NCBI GenBank assembly: GCA_002697475.1 | Contig: NZVW01000065.1 | Span: 1-9,027 of the forward strand | DNA: 9,027 nucleotides | Reading direction: 5' to 3' | Source: Aquimarina sp. | Lineage (GTDB): Bacteria; Bacteroidota; Bacteroidia; Flavobacteriales; Flavobacteriaceae | In this document: piece after piece, positions 6,954 through 9,027 of the stretch | Position numbering within the stretch: position 1 is the first letter of the stretch | Layout: every line of letters starts with the position of its first letter | Notes under the pieces: model-generated | What the model saw: the letters and a program-made list of their open reading frames with translations, nothing else | Told to the model about the DNA's origin: nothing | The model's database searches: none | Made by a program: the position numbers and the translations under genes

Positions 6954-7595
6954 ATGCAAACTGAACTTAAAACGGTATTTGATCAATATGTAGATCAATT
7001 GACCACCGCAGGAGCGATTAGCCCTAAGGTCATTAAAACTTCAAATGAAGATGACGTTATAGATGAGTTAGAGTCGTTAGAAGCTATATCACTACCGGAA
7101 ATGGTTGTGGAATATTTAACGTTAATCGATGGATATGATGATGATCTCTGTGATGATTTAGATGTCTATGAACCGGAATTTGCCTGGAATATGTATCCTA
7201 TTGAAGTAGCTTCCATTCCTACCGTTTATGAGGATTTGGCAGGATGTGGTGGTGCGGATAACCCTGACTACTGGCCTGTAGGCTTTTTACCCATATTAGA
7301 AGATGGATCGGGTAGTTATGTGGTAGTAAATTGTATTGAGGATTCACCAACTTATGGCGCTGTATATGATATGTCAGAAGGTGTAGGCTGCAATAGAGTT
7401 TCTGATACTATATCGGATTTTTTAGAGGGGTGTAGAAAAGAATTGGTGGAAGGCTTACGGGTGTTTGAGGAACCTGAGCTTTCAACAGTAAAGGATGCCA
7501 AGAGCTATTTAGTTGAATGTAGAAAAATTTATGGGAACACTCCTTACTTTAGTAGAATAGGTAGTATGGATCAACAAATTGTGGATTGGAAATAA
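6954..7595 (+). CDS. SUKH (SMI1/KNR4) superfamily protein, likely immunity protein
   Basis: This 213-residue cytoplasmic protein has the SUKH fold pattern. A helix LPEMVVEYLTLIDGYDDD (47-64) matches the family's opening motif. WPVGFLPILEDGSGSYVVVN (107-126) matches the central strand pair with its Gly-Ser-Gly turn, and VSDTISDFLEGC (149-160) matches the closing helix. About 50 further residues follow the core. SUKH proteins commonly act as immunity proteins that neutralise nuclease or other toxins of polymorphic toxin systems, often in arrays far from the toxin. No toxin is visible here. The protein is strongly acidic, as immunity proteins usually are. The gene is intact, 41 bases after the split small gene, and may share a transcript with it. 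Confidence 0.8.
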   Translation: MQTELKTVFDQYVDQLTTAGAISPKVIKTSNEDDVIDELESLEAISLPEMVVEYLTLIDGYDDDLCDDLDVYEPEFAWNMYPIEVASIPTVYEDLAGCGGADNPDYWPVGFLPILEDGSGSYVVVNCIEDSPTYGAVYDMSEGVGCNRVSDTISDFLEGCRKELVEGLRVFEEPELSTVKDAKSYLVECRKIYGNTPYFSRIGSMDQQIVDWK

Positions 7596-7856
7596 GGTGT
7601 TCAATAAAACAGGCCTATTGTATTAGCAATTCATTTCAGGAACCAACTTCTTTATCCTTAAAATAATTCTCCAGCTACTGCTAGCTTTTCACTAGTGTTT
7701 TTCCCCCGTATAACGTATAAGTACTACATACATAAAAGATATGCCTTTTTTATATTTTAGCTAAGCCACAAATGGTTATATATTAGGTACATCTTGTCAT
7801 TAACATGTACAGAACCTGATAACCAACTATGCAAATGCTATAAAATGTATTTATTT
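7596..7856. other. Intergenic region with no recognised feature
   Basis: I see no gene, strong hairpin or repeat in these 261 bases. A weak CAATA/TATTG inverted pair lies just after the SUKH stop (7602-7620) without a T-run. An ATG at 7794 is in frame with the lipoprotein that follows, but it would add 21 residues ahead of a clean signal peptide. Confidence 0.4.
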
Positions 7857-8471
7857 ATGAAAACACGCTATATCACATTTCTGCTTTGTTGTTTGATCGC
7901 AGCTTGCAAAACTGAAAAGAGATCAGAATCTACTGAAGCTAATCCCATTGTTACAGATACAATAACAACTGCTGATTCGGTTAAAGAAACTAGAAATCCA
8001 AATGCATTTGACGAAGAAAACGAAGAAGAGGAAATGGATGATATGGAATTTATGCCACCCATCGAAAAAAATAGTTACTTTGGTCTTACCATCGGAGATG
8101 ACGTAAGTGACCATAAAAAAGTCTTGGCAGAAGGTCAATTACAAACCGGTGAAGGTGAGTTTGATGTACATTACATTGTGTAGAAATCCGACACTCTTGG
8201 CTATGCATTTGGAGAAAAGAGTATAGAATCTATACATATCTGGGACTCAAGAGGTGCTACCAATGATGGTATCCGTGTGGGAACAACTTTTGGTGAATTA
8301 AAAGAAATTTTAAAGACACCGGAGGTGCATGGTTCAGAAATGGAATCACGTGTACACGTTTTCAACAAAAAACATATGTATCGCTTAGAGTACTACGATA
8401 TTGAATATGATATAGATGCTACTAAGATTCCGGATACCGCAGTGGTCAAGGAAATTATAATCACAAAATAG
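7857..8471 (+). pseudogene. Lipoprotein gene split by an in-frame TAG
   Basis: From ATG 7857 the protein starts MKTRYITFLLCCLIAAC, a short lipoprotein signal with lipobox Cys17. It is followed by a Thr/Ser/Glu-rich spacer and a very acidic run (DEENEEEEMDD, 52-62), then FGLTIGDDVSDHKKVL. The frame stops at TAG 8181-8183 after 108 residues but continues open for 95 more (KSDTLGYAFGEKS...) to TAG 8469-8471. The part after the stop contains GIRVGTTFGELKEIL, which echoes FGLTIGDDVSDHKKVL. The ancestral protein of about 204 residues therefore seems to have had two related repeats, one on each side of the stop. A start at ATG 7794 is rejected because it precedes the signal peptide with polar residues. 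The family is not recognised. A likely terminator follows 10 bases after the final stop. Confidence 0.7.
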
Positions 8472-8480
8472 AATGGAGAG

Positions 8481-8521
8481 AGTTTTAATGAAGTATACAT
8501 AGCTTCATTAACTACCTTTTT
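8481..8521 (+). terminator. Likely rho-independent terminator
   Basis: TTAATGAAG (8485-8493) pairs perfectly with CTTCATTAA (8503-8511) around a 9-base loop. The stem can be extended by AGTT/AACT with a 2-base bulge. A run of five T's follows at 8517-8521. The stem is AT-rich, as expected in this genome, and it begins 10 bases after the lipoprotein stop codon. Confidence 0.6.
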
Positions 8522-8911
8522 AAAAACAATTAAAAATTACAAGTGAGTTGATGCTTTTTCTTTGCTAAACGTTATTTATTTTGCCTGTAACCAATTTTAT
8601 ACTGCGATCAAAAAATAATTGAATATCCATGAAATATAATAAAGTATTGTCGTCAACCTGAACTTGTTTCAGGTTCTCATCACAAATAACTGATTATAGG
8701 GATAATGAGATTTCGAAATATCCCGATAGCTATCGGGACGGAATGACGATAATTTATATCATTATCGCTATTAGCGGACAATCATTAAAAATAACCTTAG
8801 GATCAAAAAGTAATTTCTTCATTTTAAAAAAAATGAAAATTTAAGGTTTACATTTTTTGAAATCTTACACTAATAGATAAATCAATTTTTTTAACCTTAA
8901 AATTTTACTTA
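8522..8911. other. Intergenic region between two lipoprotein genes
   Basis: Apart from the hairpin repeat at 8646-8753, this gene-free stretch is AT-rich. Just before the next gene, TTAAGGTT (8841-8848) can pair with AACCTTAA (8893-8900), with further A/T pairs on the outside. The pairing would fold the region from about 70 to 12 bases before the start codon. A TTTG at 8856-8859 is a possible -33 box, but no clear -7 box follows. Confidence 0.4.
8646..8753. repeat. 108-bp intergenic repeat element with two hairpins
   Basis: The ends ATTGTCGTCA (8646-8655) and TGACGATAAT (8744-8753) are inverted copies with one mismatch. Inside, AACCTGAA (8655-8662) pairs with TTCAGGTT (8668-8675). Further on, TCCCGATAGCTATCGGGA (8721-8738) is a perfect 18-bp palindrome. 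The CCTGAACTTGTTTCAGG word and the GGAATGACG ending are known to me as common intergenic repeat sequence in Bacteroidota. It encodes nothing and is probably a non-autonomous mobile repeat; it may also end transcripts in either direction. Confidence 0.75.
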
Positions 8912-9027
8912 ATGAAAGCTTTACGATTAATTTTATGTCTATCTATTTTTACCATATTATCTTGTAGCAGTGATGATGATAATGGTCCGGATACGAGCCC
9001 GGTGACGGAGCCATTTTTTGCTAAGAT
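8912..9027 (+). CDS. N-terminus of a surface-exposed lipoprotein (partial)
   Basis: The ATG at 8912 begins MKALRLILCLSIFTILSC, a lipoprotein signal peptide with lipobox ILSC and modified Cys18. The next residues, SSDDDNGPD, fit the acidic lipoprotein export signal that sends flavobacterial lipoproteins to the outer face of the outer membrane. Only 38 codons are visible before the window ends, so the functional domain is not seen. A low-complexity Pro/Thr/Asp linker (NGPDTSPVTEP) follows the signal. The gene is separated from the gene to its left by a terminator and a repeat element, so it probably has its own promoter. Confidence 0.85.
   Translation, partial: MKALRLILCLSIFTILSCSSDDDNGPDTSPVTEPFFAK

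Noticed and set aside
7794..7856. Upstream ATG for the split lipoprotein
   Set aside because: It would place 21 mostly polar residues before a clean lipoprotein signal peptide that starts at 7857.
6736..8183. Alternative genetic code or selenocysteine at the internal stops
   Set aside because: One stop is TGA and the other TAG, while TAA, TAG and TGA all end other frames in the window. No conserved redox context surrounds the TGA.

Overview
The window looks like the chromosome of a member of the Bacteroidota, most likely a flavobacterium. It is AT-rich, genes start without Shine-Dalgarno sequences, and several small lipoproteins carry lipoboxes. One of these has the Cys-Ser-Ser-Asp-Asp-Asp start typical of flavobacterial surface lipoproteins. 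Intergenic gaps hold hairpin repeats of a kind common in this phylum. All of this was read by eye, with no database search.

The left part (1-697) holds the last 27 codons of an unidentified gene, then about 610 bases without a gene. In that gap lies a block of about 250 bases that is much more GC-rich than its surroundings and contains internal direct and inverted repeats.

The centre (698-4858) is a defence island. It starts with an AbiGi/DUF2971/DarT-like protein, a possible ADP-ribosyltransferase-fold toxin. Next comes a two-gene Hachiman antiphage system: hamA, a DUF1837 nuclease with GE, D and ExK residues, and hamB, a superfamily 2 helicase. HamB is broken near its N-terminus. A GTG start overlaps the hamA stop by one base and opens a 55-residue frame, which runs out of frame at a run of seven T's. 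The rest of HamB, with the whole helicase core, is in the +1 frame. Downstream of hamB are six degenerate 21-bp tandem repeats, followed by a 1-Cys (Prx6-type) peroxiredoxin gene that looks like ordinary backbone.

The right part (5805-9027) is accessory: a 128-bp inverted-repeat element with internal 13-bp repeats, a TTG-started lipoprotein, a small acidic protein split by an in-frame TGA, an intact SUKH (SMI1/KNR4) protein, a lipoprotein split by an in-frame TAG, a likely terminator, a second hairpin repeat element, and the start of another surface lipoprotein. The SUKH gene and its small neighbours resemble an orphan immunity-gene cluster.

The most notable pattern is that three genes in 9 kb carry single-site disruptions (a frameshift, TGA and TAG) while the frame stays open and protein-like on both sides. 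This suggests recent decay, phase variation or sequencing error. It does not fit a reassigned stop codon.
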